From assembly GCA_002418865.1 (NCBI GenBank), contig DIEY01000003.1, positions 1 through 21,973 on the forward strand: a stretch of 21,973 bases of DNA, written 5' to 3'. Each line of letters opens with the position of its first letter. Position 1 is the first letter of the stretch. The notes below the pieces were generated by a model. That model was not told the origin of the DNA, did no database searches, and saw nothing but the letters and a program-made list of their open reading frames with translations. This DNA is from Bacteroidales bacterium UBA5762. Its GTDB lineage: Bacteria > Bacteroidota > Bacteroidia > Bacteroidales > TTA-H9. This document shows positions 1 through 8,045 of the stretch, piece by piece. The position numbers were made by a program, and so were the translations under genes.

Positions 1-4
1 GTAG

Positions 5-42
5 AAAATACTCTTTCTTAATAAAAATACTCTTTCTTAATA
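5..42. repeat. Two-copy 19-bp tandem duplication
   Basis: The 19-bp unit AAAATACTCTTTCTTAATA occurs at 5-23 and again, identically, at 24-42; two further bases (43-44) still match before the copies diverge. The base before the first copy does not match, so there are only two copies. It lies just upstream of the acyltransferase gene at 66. It looks like a recent slippage duplication in an intergenic leader, and no function can be assigned from sequence. Confidence 0.9.
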
Positions 43-65
43 AATTTAAAATCGAAGCTAAGGGT

Positions 66-683
66 ATGGACATCATTTCAAAAATAAAATCTAATCCCAA
101 ACTCAAAAAAATGGTTTTGTATGCCATTTCACCTCCTATGAGGCCGAGGCCAAGATGGTGGGTTAGAGTTTTCGTCAATCCATTTTTTCATAAACGAGGG
201 AAACATTCTCTTATTAGAAAACCTTCGCGAATGGATTTATTTCCTTTCCATCGTTTTGAGCTGGGTAAATACAGTACAATTGAAACATTTGCTACAGTGA
301 ATAATGGAGCAGGAGACGTTATTATTGGAGATAATGTCAGAGTAGGGATAGGTTCTGTAATCATAGGGCCAGTTATCATGAAAAATGGGAGCGCCTTAGG
401 ACAACATGTTTTTGTTGGTGGCTTTAATCATGGTTATGCCGATGCATCAATAAATTCGAGAAATCAACCTTTAAATATTAATCCTGTAATCATCGAAGAA
501 GAAGCACTTATTGGTGCAAATTCAGTCGTTTTAGCAGGAGTTACAATTGGGATACGAACACAGATTGGAGCAGGAAGCGTGGTAACCAAAAGCATACCTC
601 CTTATTGTATGGCGGCAGGTAACCCTTGTCGCGTAATAAAAAGATTTAACTTTGAAACTCAACAATGGGAAAGAATCAATTAA
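66..683 (+). CDS. Left-handed beta-helix (hexapeptide-repeat) acyltransferase
   Basis: A 205-residue O- or N-acetyl/acyltransferase of the hexapeptide-repeat family, which transfers an acyl group, usually from acetyl-CoA, to a sugar or similar acceptor. From about residue 85 the sequence shows repeated [LIV]-G-x4 turns (IIGDNV, VGIGSV, IIGPVI, LIGANS, TIGIRT, QIGAGS). A likely catalytic His is at 122 (GGFNHGYAD), and the usual C-terminal signature IPPYCMAAGNPCRVIKR spans about 177-193. The N-terminal 60 residues are basic and Trp/Pro-rich (RPRPRWW) with no clear signal peptide, so the protein is cytosolic. It is 23 nt upstream of a membrane glycosyltransferase and begins a four-gene run, so a role in modifying a surface polysaccharide is likely by context. 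The acceptor cannot be told from sequence. No promoter was seen in the 65 nt available upstream, so it may belong to a longer operon. Confidence 0.88.
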   Translation: MDIISKIKSNPKLKKMVLYAISPPMRPRPRWWVRVFVNPFFHKRGKHSLIRKPSRMDLFPFHRFELGKYSTIETFATVNNGAGDVIIGDNVRVGIGSVIIGPVIMKNGSALGQHVFVGGFNHGYADASINSRNQPLNINPVIIEEEALIGANSVVLAGVTIGIRTQIGAGSVVTKSIPPYCMAAGNPCRVIKRFNFETQQWERIN

Positions 684-706
684 ACTTTTAAGACTAAATT
701 TTTTCT

Positions 707-1927
707 ATGCTTGTAGTTAAAATTATCTTCTGGTTTCTTTTATTCGTTGTATTCTATACTTATCTTGGCTATGGTTTGCTTTTATATATTTTGATAAGCC
801 TGAAAAATCTTTTCAGAAAAAACCTCAAACCCACATGCTCGGAAATTGAACCCGAGGTAACACTATTTATTACTGCTTACAATGAAAAAGATTTCGTTGT
901 GCCTAAAATGGAAAATTGCCTTGCGCTCGATTATCCAAAAGAAAAATTAAAGATTGTATGGGTAACCGATGGCTCGGATGATGGCACGCCCGAATTATTG
1001 CAACAATATGAAGCTGATGGTGTAAAAGTTTATCACCAAGCCGAACGAAAAGGTAAAATCAATGCCATGCAAAGAGGAGTGAAATTTGTGAATACTCCTA
1101 TTTTGATTTTTACGGATGCCAACACCTTATTGAGCAAAGACAGCATTCGCCGCATTGTTCGTCAATTTTCTAATCCCAAGGTAGGATGTGTTTCGGGTGA
1201 AAAGCGAATTTTGATGGAACACCAACAATCGGCCGAGGCTACTGAAGGCATCTACTGGAAGTACGAATCGAAATTGAAACAATGGGACGCTCAGGTTTAC
1301 TCAGTTGTTGGTGCAGCAGGCGAATTGTTTGCCATTCGTACAGAGCTGTTTCAAGAAATTGAACCCGATACCTTGCTCGATGATTTTATCATTTCACTTC
1401 GCATAGCCATGCAAGGTTATATCATTGGATATGATCCTGCTGCTTATGCCTTAGAAACTCCTTCTGCCAATGTAAAAGAAGAGCTGAAACGTAAAGTTCG
1501 TATATCTGCCGGTGGGATTCAAAGTATTTTTCGTTTAAAACCTTTGCTCAATCCCTTTAAGTATGGTTGGCTTTCATTCCAATATATCTCCCATCGTGTT
1601 TTAAGATGGAGCCTCGCTCCTGCCTCTCTTCCCCTTATCTTCATTTTGAACTTGATAATTGCTTTTCATTCGGCATTCTCATTTTCAAATATCTATACTT
1701 GGCTCTTTATGGCCCAAATTGCCTTCTATCTTCTGGCTTTCTTGGGTTGGATCTTCGAATCATATCAGATTAAATGGAAAATATTCTATATCCCTTACTA
1801 CTTTTTTATGATGAATTATGCTGTTTACCTCGGATTCATCCGTTATTTGAAAAAACAGCAATCCGTCAATTGGGAAAAAACCAAAAGAGCTTCAAATATA
1901 AAAATTACCTCCAGCATTCACACTTAA
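707..1927 (+). CDS. Membrane-bound family 2 glycosyltransferase
   Basis: A 406-residue processive-type GT2 enzyme that would polymerise or extend a glycan at the inner membrane from a nucleotide sugar. One hydrophobic segment lies at residues 3-32. The catalytic GT-A domain follows: VTLFITAYNE (51-60), a nucleotide-binding VTDGSDDGT (86-94), RKGKINAM (114-121), the metal-binding TDAN (Asp137), a probable catalytic DD pair at 225-226 (LLDDF), and a basic KRKVRISAG segment (261-269) in the place of the QxxRW motif. Three to four hydrophobic segments follow (about 305-322, 333-350, 360-378), and the end carries NWEKTKR, a tail common in this family. The topology matches cellulose/hyaluronan/PNAG-type synthases, but the sugar cannot be identified. 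It sits 23 nt after the acyltransferase and 18 nt before the beta-helix gene, so cotranscription is likely. Confidence 0.88.
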   Translation: MLVVKIIFWFLLFVVFYTYLGYGLLLYILISLKNLFRKNLKPTCSEIEPEVTLFITAYNEKDFVVPKMENCLALDYPKEKLKIVWVTDGSDDGTPELLQQYEADGVKVYHQAERKGKINAMQRGVKFVNTPILIFTDANTLLSKDSIRRIVRQFSNPKVGCVSGEKRILMEHQQSAEATEGIYWKYESKLKQWDAQVYSVVGAAGELFAIRTELFQEIEPDTLLDDFIISLRIAMQGYIIGYDPAAYALETPSANVKEELKRKVRISAGGIQSIFRLKPLLNPFKYGWLSFQYISHRVLRWSLAPASLPLIFILNLIIAFHSAFSFSNIYTWLFMAQIAFYLLAFLGWIFESYQIKWKIFYIPYYFFMMNYAVYLGFIRYLKKQQSVNWEKTKRASNIKITSSIHT

Positions 1928-1945
1928 CTACTTTATAAACCTCCA

Positions 1946-3610
1946 ATGTTGAAGAAATCAGGCATTCTTGTTTTATTACTCTTGCTGCTGAGTAATGTCT
2001 TTGCTCAGGAATGCGATACAATTCTATATAGCTCTCCTAAATTTTACAAACTCATTGGAGGAAGTAAAATGAAAAATATTCTTCCAGGTCAAACCGTTTG
2101 CCTGAAAGCAGGAAAATATTTTCAAATCGAAATACAGAATCTGCAGGGTACAGAAGAAAAACCCATCAAAATCATTCCTGTAGATGGTGAAGTCATCATT
2201 GACACCAATTCCCATTTTGGGATAAAGATATCGCATTCCTCTCATATTATTTTATCTGGCATGACCGACAGCCTCCAATATGGAATACGTGTGCTCCAAA
2301 ATAATGGCACAGGAATTTCGATTGACGAGCTTTCGAGCGATATTGAAATATGTGGTTGTGAAGTAGGGAACGTTACCTTAACCGGCATAGTTGCCAAAAC
2401 AGACCCTGACTGCTCATTAACTGCAGTTAGGGACAGTTTCTTAATGAAAAACATCTTGATTCATCATAATTATATTCATCATACTGGTTACGAAGGACTT
2501 TACATCGGTAACACATTTTTTACAGGGGTGCACATTCAATGCAACGGGAAAGATACATTGGTACTTCCACATTTAAACGAAAACATAAAGATTTACGATA
2601 ATTATATTAGCCATACGGGTTATGATGGAATTCAAGTTTCGAGTACTACCAAAGGTTGCCAAATACATGACAACCAAATTTATTTCGATAGCCAAAAGAA
2701 ACAATGGGGTCAAATGAGTGGCATTATCATAGGAGACGGAACCAAGGCCGAGTGTTACAATAATATCATCGCCTATGGAGCAGGCATTGGTATAGAGGTA
2801 CATGGCCAGGCCAGTCGTATTTACAACAACTTAATTGTTGAAGCAGGACGAACATATGTTCCCAATCAACAAGGAGCATTTTCTAAACCTGCTATTTTTG
2901 TGGGGTACAACCTATATAATCCAGGAAATCAAGCTTATAAAATCTATCAAAATACTATTTATAGACCCAAAAGCGAAGGCATAAGGTTCGTAAATCAAAA
3001 CAGCGCCAAAAATGAAATTATAAACAACATCATTGTCGACCCAGGAATATGGAAACATTTCGATAGCATTGGAATTCCTACCAACAATGCATTTATTAAT
3101 ATTGGAAGCAATATTACTTTCGAGGCTCAAAATAACTACACAACACGTGATACGTCGGAGCTTCGATTTGTTGATTCACAACATTTTAATTTTATGCTTC
3201 AACCCTCCAGCCCAGCTATAGATAAAGGGAAAAACCTCTTGGCAGAAGGGATACATTTTGATTTGAATTATTCACAACGGCCTTGGGGCAAGGAATTCGA
3301 CATGGGTGCCTACGAATATTTTCCAACTCAAGGTTCATTAGAAATGGAAGTTCACCCTTTTATAAAAAATATCTTTTTTGATACCAATTCTAAAAATTTC
3401 AGAGTACTTCTTAAATCAAGCCTTAAAGGCAAAGTCAAAATTGTAATATACAATTTGCAAGGTAAAAAACTTTATTCTTTTATTAAAGAAAACTCGGCTG
3501 AAGATTCCTTTTCGTTTTCTGTTCCTCATTTGTCAGAAGGGATCTATTTAATTAACCTGATCGGTGATGGATTCTTTTATTCACAATTAATACCTATTGC
3601 TTATCGATGA
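1946..3610 (+). CDS. Secreted parallel beta-helix protein with T9SS C-terminal sorting domain
   Basis: A 554-residue exported protein. A signal peptide covers residues 1-19 (LLLLLLSNVFA, probable cleavage before Gln20). About residues 40-455 form a right-handed beta-helix of the pectate-lyase/NosD kind: repeated short strands with Asn and His ladders such as ILIHHNYIHHTGYEGL, IKIYDNYISHTGYDGI, GCQIHDNQIYF, AECYNNIIAYG and RIYNNLIVEAG. The linker SPAIDKGKN...DFDMGAYEY is typical of such beta-helix surface proteins. From about 466 to 554 comes a small beta-sandwich with KVKIVIYNLQGKKLYSF and LSEGIYLINL, which fits a type A sorting domain of the type IX secretion system. The product is therefore expected outside the cell, anchored or released. 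The fold is shared by polysaccharide lyases, epimerases and non-catalytic adhesins, and no catalytic set could be assigned with confidence. The last four bases overlap the next gene (ATGA). Confidence 0.85.
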   Translation: MLKKSGILVLLLLLLSNVFAQECDTILYSSPKFYKLIGGSKMKNILPGQTVCLKAGKYFQIEIQNLQGTEEKPIKIIPVDGEVIIDTNSHFGIKISHSSHIILSGMTDSLQYGIRVLQNNGTGISIDELSSDIEICGCEVGNVTLTGIVAKTDPDCSLTAVRDSFLMKNILIHHNYIHHTGYEGLYIGNTFFTGVHIQCNGKDTLVLPHLNENIKIYDNYISHTGYDGIQVSSTTKGCQIHDNQIYFDSQKKQWGQMSGIIIGDGTKAECYNNIIAYGAGIGIEVHGQASRIYNNLIVEAGRTYVPNQQGAFSKPAIFVGYNLYNPGNQAYKIYQNTIYRPKSEGIRFVNQNSAKNEIINNIIVDPGIWKHFDSIGIPTNNAFINIGSNITFEAQNNYTTRDTSELRFVDSQHFNFMLQPSSPAIDKGKNLLAEGIHFDLNYSQRPWGKEFDMGAYEYFPTQGSLEMEVHPFIKNIFFDTNSKNFRVLLKSSLKGKVKIVIYNLQGKKLYSFIKENSAEDSFSFSVPHLSEGIYLINLIGDGFFYSQLIPIAYR

Positions 3611-4419
3611 AAAAGATTATTCAGGCGATTATTCCATTTTGGTTAGGAGCAAAGCTTCGTGGAGCATGGCAAAAATTTCTTGGCTGGTTTTACAAGGGGA
3701 ATAATTATTATTGTCCTCTCTGCCAGCATTCTTTTCGTAAGATGCTTCCTGCAGGGATAAAAAATGAAATATTCGAAAAATACCATATCATAGGTGGAGG
3801 TTACAGGCTCAATGCACTCTGTCCAAGGTGCTATTCAACCGACCGCGATCGATTGGTTTTTTCTTATTTAAAAGATTTTACACATTTTCTCGAAAATCAA
3901 AATAAATTACTACATATTGCTCCTGAAGGGGCGTTGCGTGCCTATCTCTCAAATAGCCTTAAAATTAATTACATTTCTGGATTCAAGGGCGCTGATGCTT
4001 TTAAAGGATATTATTATCAACAGCATGAACGCCATCTGGATATTACCCATCTTCCTTTTGAAAACGAAAGTTTCGATGTCATCATCTGTAACCATGTCTT
4101 GGAACATGTATCGGAAGATAAATCAGGAATGAAAGAGTTATATCGTGTATTGAAACCAGGAGGATTTGCCATTCTTCAAGTACCTTATGCACCTGAACTG
4201 AAGCTTACTATTGAAGACCCTTCTATTCAAGATCCTAAGCTACGCTTGCGAAAATTTGGGCAAAAAGACCATGTGAGAATTTATGGACAAGATTACATCA
4301 ATCGTTTACAAGAAAGTGGATTCTCGGTCGAATTGATATACTTGTATCAGAAAAATCCGACTTACTACGACAAAATAGCTATTAACGCAGAAGAACCTCT
4401 TTTCATCGCTAGAAAATAA
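3607..4419 (+). CDS. Zinc-ribbon class I SAM-dependent methyltransferase
   Basis: A 270-residue cytosolic protein. Residues 36-75 hold two CxxC knuckles (Cys36/Cys39 and Cys72/Cys75; the second is followed by YSTDRDRL), probably a structural zinc ribbon. A Rossmann methyltransferase domain follows: LLHIAPEGAL (101-110) stands where the glycine-rich motif I usually lies, DITHLPFENESFDVIICNHV (145-164) gives motif II and the acidic strand, LEHV continues it, and LYRVLKPGGFAILQVPY (178-194) is the typical post-motif strand. The substrate is unknown. The ATGA overlap with the beta-helix gene argues for translational coupling, and by context the target is a glycan, lipid-linked sugar or surface component. 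The family is common in polysaccharide clusters. A motif I without the usual GxGxG is a feature of the subfamily with LHxAPE rather than obvious decay. Confidence 0.82.
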   Translation: MKKIIQAIIPFWLGAKLRGAWQKFLGWFYKGNNYYCPLCQHSFRKMLPAGIKNEIFEKYHIIGGGYRLNALCPRCYSTDRDRLVFSYLKDFTHFLENQNKLLHIAPEGALRAYLSNSLKINYISGFKGADAFKGYYYQQHERHLDITHLPFENESFDVIICNHVLEHVSEDKSGMKELYRVLKPGGFAILQVPYAPELKLTIEDPSIQDPKLRLRKFGQKDHVRIYGQDYINRLQESGFSVELIYLYQKNPTYYDKIAINAEEPLFIARK

Positions 4420-4446
4420 AGATTATCGAGCTTTTCCCAAAAACTA

Positions 4447-4478
4447 TTGCTCATATATCTAACGAAACCGTATCTTTA
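4447..4478 (+). promoter_or_regulatory. Probable Bacteroidota-type promoter for the kinase pair
   Basis: TTG at 4447-4449 (-33-like) is followed after 21 nt by TATCTTTA at 4471-4478, one mismatch from the -7 consensus TAnnTTTG. This would place the start of transcription about 4483, some 38 nt before the ATG at 4521. It lies in the 101-nt gap after the methyltransferase gene, which suggests the kinases form their own unit. Judged by eye only. Confidence 0.42.
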
Positions 4479-4520
4479 TAGCGTTGCTTCTCAATTATTG
4501 CATTTTTTTATCAAATCTTT

Positions 4521-5957
4521 ATGGATGCCATCAAATTGTCGGAAACCGGAATCATTATCTTTGGGGTTCTACTTGTAGTCATTATTATTTTATTATTGAG
4601 GCTCAGAAAATTATCACAAACCGGCAAGGTTTACCAAAACCGCATAAAATCGCTCGAATCAGATAAAAACAAAATCGATACCTTAATAAAAAATAAAGTT
4701 GAACAATCTTTTCATGATTTGCAGCAACAAATTCAAGAAAAGGACGAAACGATAGCACAATTGAAAATTGCTCATAAGAAATCAGTAGATGAATTATTTT
4801 TAACCAATTCATTTTTGGCTAATATCAGTCATGAAATCCGTACGTCTCTCAATGCGATTATAGGTTTTGCCAATTTGCTAGAAGATGTACTTTCGAAGGC
4901 CGAAAATGCCGAATTATATGAATATGCCAATGGAATCGACGAAAGTGGAGAAAGGCTGCTGCGATTGCTGAATAATTTTATGGATTTAAGTCGGGTAGAA
5001 GCAAATGAAATAGAGGTTAAAATGGAAAGTTGTGATATTGTGCGTATTGTGGATCAAACTGTGGAACTATTTCGTTTTAAGGCCAATGAAAAAGGTTTGC
5101 GCTTGAATGTAATACACGAAAGTACAACAATGTGTATGGCTGATCCAATTCTTTTCGCCAAAATCTTGACCGAAGTAATCGATAATGCCATCAATTATAC
5201 TCAAAAAGGATTCGTCAACATATCCACAACCTACACTGCGAATCACGAAGAAGTTTGCATAAGGATTAAAGATACAGGTATGGGTATCGACCATGAATAT
5301 TTGAAAGAAATTTTTGAACCCTACAGGCCCGAAGGCAGCAAATTCTCTCAAACTTATGGAGGCCTCGGATTGGGTCTTCCCCTTTCGAAAAAAATAATTG
5401 AAATGATGAATGGAAGAATAGAAATTGAGAGTGAAAAAGGCTATGGAACATCAGTAAGTCTTTTCTTTAAAGCATCTTCCTTTCAGGATGAAACATCAAT
5501 TACTAAAAAATCAGCAAAATCAGAAATAGCTCTTTCTACACAACTCGAGGCTTTTTATCAGAACATAAGAATCCTCGTGGTAGAAGATGATAGAATGAAT
5601 CGCATGGTACTAAAAAAAATGCTGCATAACTTTATGGATATCGAAATGGCAAAAGATGGAGATGAAGCCATGGCTCTTATAAAATCGAGACATAATGAAA
5701 GAAAAAATTTCGAAATCGTATTTATGGATATTAATCTTCCTGCTCCATGGAATGGGATTACACTCATGAAAACCATTAGAGAAAATTTTCCTTTATACCG
5801 TCAAATTCCTTTTATAGCCCTAACCGCTTATGCCATGGCCGAAGACACGATAAAATTCATACATCAGGGATTTGATGACTATATTAGCAAACCAGTTGCT
5901 AAGGCATATTTACTAAAGATCATTCAAAAACATTTAATTGAGAATAAAAACGTATGA
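4521..5957 (+). CDS. Membrane-anchored hybrid histidine kinase with receiver domain
   Basis: A 478-residue sensor kinase. One membrane segment lies at residues 10-27. A coiled coil (about 35-95) leads into the HisKA H-box FLANISHEIRTSLNAIIGF with phospho-accepting His104. The HATPase_c domain has an N-box around Asn222 (EVIDNAINYT), a G1 box DTGMGID (251-257) and a G2 box GGLGLGLPLSKK (280-291). A receiver domain (about 349-475) has the acidic pair Asp356/Asp357, phosphorylatable Asp403 (FMDINLP), Thr435 and Lys457 (SKPV), so all key residues are present. No periplasmic or PAS sensor domain is visible: the segment outside the membrane is only about ten residues, so sensing may be through the membrane, the coiled coil or a partner. 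The H-box has RTS rather than RTP. It overlaps the next kinase by 4 nt (ATGA), so the two are probably coupled. No DNA-binding output gene is adjacent. Confidence 0.9.
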   Translation: MDAIKLSETGIIIFGVLLVVIIILLLRLRKLSQTGKVYQNRIKSLESDKNKIDTLIKNKVEQSFHDLQQQIQEKDETIAQLKIAHKKSVDELFLTNSFLANISHEIRTSLNAIIGFANLLEDVLSKAENAELYEYANGIDESGERLLRLLNNFMDLSRVEANEIEVKMESCDIVRIVDQTVELFRFKANEKGLRLNVIHESTTMCMADPILFAKILTEVIDNAINYTQKGFVNISTTYTANHEEVCIRIKDTGMGIDHEYLKEIFEPYRPEGSKFSQTYGGLGLGLPLSKKIIEMMNGRIEIESEKGYGTSVSLFFKASSFQDETSITKKSAKSEIALSTQLEAFYQNIRILVVEDDRMNRMVLKKMLHNFMDIEMAKDGDEAMALIKSRHNERKNFEIVFMDINLPAPWNGITLMKTIRENFPLYRQIPFIALTAYAMAEDTIKFIHQGFDDYISKPVAKAYLLKIIQKHLIENKNV

Positions 5958-7219
5958 ATACAGAACCCAATAATCAAATCCAGCAGTTATTGAACGAAAA
6001 AACCCAATTAGAAGAGGAAATCGAAAAACTGAGGAAAGAACTTACTCGCCTGCAAAATGAAATGGACGAAAGGATACAACATTCTTCTGAGCTCATTGAA
6101 GAACAACGAAATACATATAATCGACTCCTTAAAAAAGTAACCGAGAAAATAAAGTCACCTATCCAAGGAATTCTGGAAATCATCGATATAATAAAGCCCT
6201 TGGCATCCAATACAGAAATCGACGATTTCATCCATATCATAGAATCATATATTAGTCAGGTACTTTCAACTGTTTCTGACATCATCGATTATACTACCAT
6301 CTATTCTCAAGAATTGCAACTGAATTTATCATGGATTTCTCTGAGTGAATTCATGGAAAATTTGTCGAAAATATACAAACCACAAGCCCAAGGTAAAGGC
6401 TTAAGCATTGAAATACAAATATTTAATAATAATCCCTTGTATCTTTATACTGACGAAGAAAGGCTTCGACAACTATTAGGTAACATCATCGAAAACGCCA
6501 TCAAATTTACCCGACAAGGTAGAATAAAAATTAGCATCAATAGTTTGGGAAAAATTGGAGAAAAGGAAATCATGGTGTTCGAAATTAAAGATACTGGGAT
6601 AGGCATTTCAACAGAATATTCGTCTGATCTACTGCGAGCTTTGGCCAACCCTGATATTACTCAGCTTTTGAAACTGCATGGAGAAGGATTAGGTTTGATT
6701 TTAATCAAAGAACTTAGCCTTCTCCTCGAAGGTGAGGTGAATTTCGATTCAAAAGTTGGCGAAGGAACTACATTTTACTTTACTGCGCCTTTCATTACAA
6801 AAAGAGAAGAAATCCCAATGAGAGCTGTTCCCTTGCCTGATAAAAAATTGAAAATCCTTTTGGTTGAAGATAATTATCTGAATCAAAAATATACTAAAAC
6901 CTCACTTCTAAAGGCTGGTTATGAGGTAGAGCTGGCAGAAAATGGCTTCGTTGCTGTAGAAAAATATCAGCAGCAAAAATTCGACCTCATTTTGATGGAT
7001 GTCCAATTACCTTTGCTCGACGGAATTGAAGCTACGTATCAGATAAGAGAAATAGAAAAACAAAAAGAATATAAAACACCCATCATAGCAGTTACTGCCT
7101 ATGCTCAAGAAAAAGATAAAAAGCGTTGTTTAGAAGCTGGAATGGATATGTTTCTGGCCAAACCTTTTAAGCCTGCTCAGCTTATTAATCTTATTAAAAA
7201 CTTGACAGAAAATACTTGA
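5954..7219 (+). CDS. Soluble hybrid kinase-like protein lacking the phospho-accepting histidine
   Basis: A 421-residue protein with no membrane segment. Residues 10-60 form a charged coiled coil. In the HisKA helix that follows, KVTEKIKSPIQGILEIIDII aligns with the usual SHEIRTPLNGILGF, which puts Glu64 where the phospho-accepting His should be. The ATP-binding domain looks intact: IIENAIKFT (Asn181), KDTGIGIS (Asp213) and GEGLGLILIKEL (243-254). The receiver (about 298-418) is complete: LVEDN (Asp306), LILMDVQLP (Asp349), Thr381 and AKPF (Lys403). It therefore cannot autophosphorylate in the standard way but could bind ATP, dimerise, or take phosphate onto Asp349, perhaps from the upstream kinase to which it is coupled by an ATGA overlap. 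It ends 19 nt before the converging FKBP operon, with no hairpin terminator seen in the gap. Confidence 0.85.
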   Translation: MNTEPNNQIQQLLNEKTQLEEEIEKLRKELTRLQNEMDERIQHSSELIEEQRNTYNRLLKKVTEKIKSPIQGILEIIDIIKPLASNTEIDDFIHIIESYISQVLSTVSDIIDYTTIYSQELQLNLSWISLSEFMENLSKIYKPQAQGKGLSIEIQIFNNNPLYLYTDEERLRQLLGNIIENAIKFTRQGRIKISINSLGKIGEKEIMVFEIKDTGIGISTEYSSDLLRALANPDITQLLKLHGEGLGLILIKELSLLLEGEVNFDSKVGEGTTFYFTAPFITKREEIPMRAVPLPDKKLKILLVEDNYLNQKYTKTSLLKAGYEVELAENGFVAVEKYQQQKFDLILMDVQLPLLDGIEATYQIREIEKQKEYKTPIIAVTAYAQEKDKKRCLEAGMDMFLAKPFKPAQLINLIKNLTENT

Positions 7220-7238
7220 ACCTTGGGGAAAGCCTGGA

Positions 7239-8045
7239 CTATTTAACATCTACAACCTCTACATCGAAGATCAAAGTAGATCCTGCCGGAATAGGGCCAA
7301 CATCATTATTGCCATAAGCCAGATGAGGTGGAATGATTAACCGAGCTTTAGTGCCTTGGGGTAAAAGAGAGAAAGCTTCGTCCCATCCTTTGATAACTTG
7401 CCCACTTCCTAACTGAAAAGAAATTGGTTGCCCATGTAAATAACTGCTATCGAATATCTTGCCATCAGGTAAATAACCTGTATAATGTGCCACGACTTGA
7501 CGGCCGAAGGTAGCCTTTGGGCCTTTGCCTATTTTTGCAATGATAATTTTTAATCCTGAATCTAACTCGAGCGTATCCAATCCTGCAGTATTTAAAGGCT
7601 CATAAGATGAAGCTTGAACTACTTCGAGTAAATCAATTTCAAAAATCAAGGTAGACAGTGGGGGAATTATGCCCAAATCCTGAGCCCCATAACCCAATTC
7701 GGGAGGAATAGTAAGTATGGCTTTATCACCTTCGTGTAAGTAAGGCATAGCTTCTTCCCAACCTTTGATGGTTTGACCCCTTCCTACAATTATTTGAATG
7801 GGTTTATCTCGTTGAATGCTGCTGTCGAAAATAGTTCCGTCGGTGAGTTTTCCAATATAATGCAAGCGGACGATATTTTCATTTTCCACTTTTTCGCCTT
7901 TGCCATGTTTCACTATCTGAATCTTGACTCCTGAGGGCGTTTGAATAAAATCGGGAGAGGTTGCAGATTTTTTTGTGGTGCTGCATGCGTTCAACAGCAC
8001 AAAACAAAACATGCTCAAGAAGATGCACCTGATTTTACTATTCAT
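7239..8045 (-). CDS. Lipoprotein with two FKBP-type prolyl isomerase domains
   Basis: A 268-residue lipoprotein that would catalyse cis-trans isomerisation of prolyl bonds in envelope proteins. A type II signal peptide ends in LLNAC, with lipidated Cys21. FKBP domain 1 (about 37-144) has HYIG (Tyr63), FDSS (Phe73, Asp74), KGW (Trp96), GYG (Tyr119) and LIFEIDLL, though the Phe of the pocket wall is Ile (PIQIIVG). FKBP domain 2 (about 161-268) has HYTG (Tyr188), FDSS (198-201), VIKGW (Trp221), LAYG (Tyr244) and LIFDVEV, the full canonical pocket. It is the last gene of the nrnA-FKBP operon, and its start overlaps the end of the preceding gene by 8 nt. Of the four FKBP proteins here it is the only one with two near-canonical domains and no obviously degenerate domain. 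Confidence 0.92.
   Translation of the reverse strand: MNSKIRCIFLSMFCFVLLNACSTTKKSATSPDFIQTPSGVKIQIVKHGKGEKVENENIVRLHYIGKLTDGTIFDSSIQRDKPIQIIVGRGQTIKGWEEAMPYLHEGDKAILTIPPELGYGAQDLGIIPPLSTLIFEIDLLEVVQASSYEPLNTAGLDTLELDSGLKIIIAKIGKGPKATFGRQVVAHYTGYLPDGKIFDSSYLHGQPISFQLGSGQVIKGWDEAFSLLPQGTKARLIIPPHLAYGNNDVGPIPAGSTLIFDVEVVDVK

Noticed and set aside
7220..7238. Terminator between the convergent kinase and FKBP operons
   Set aside because: The 19-nt gap has no inverted repeat or T-run; transcripts may overlap or end inside the neighbouring gene, but nothing can be annotated.
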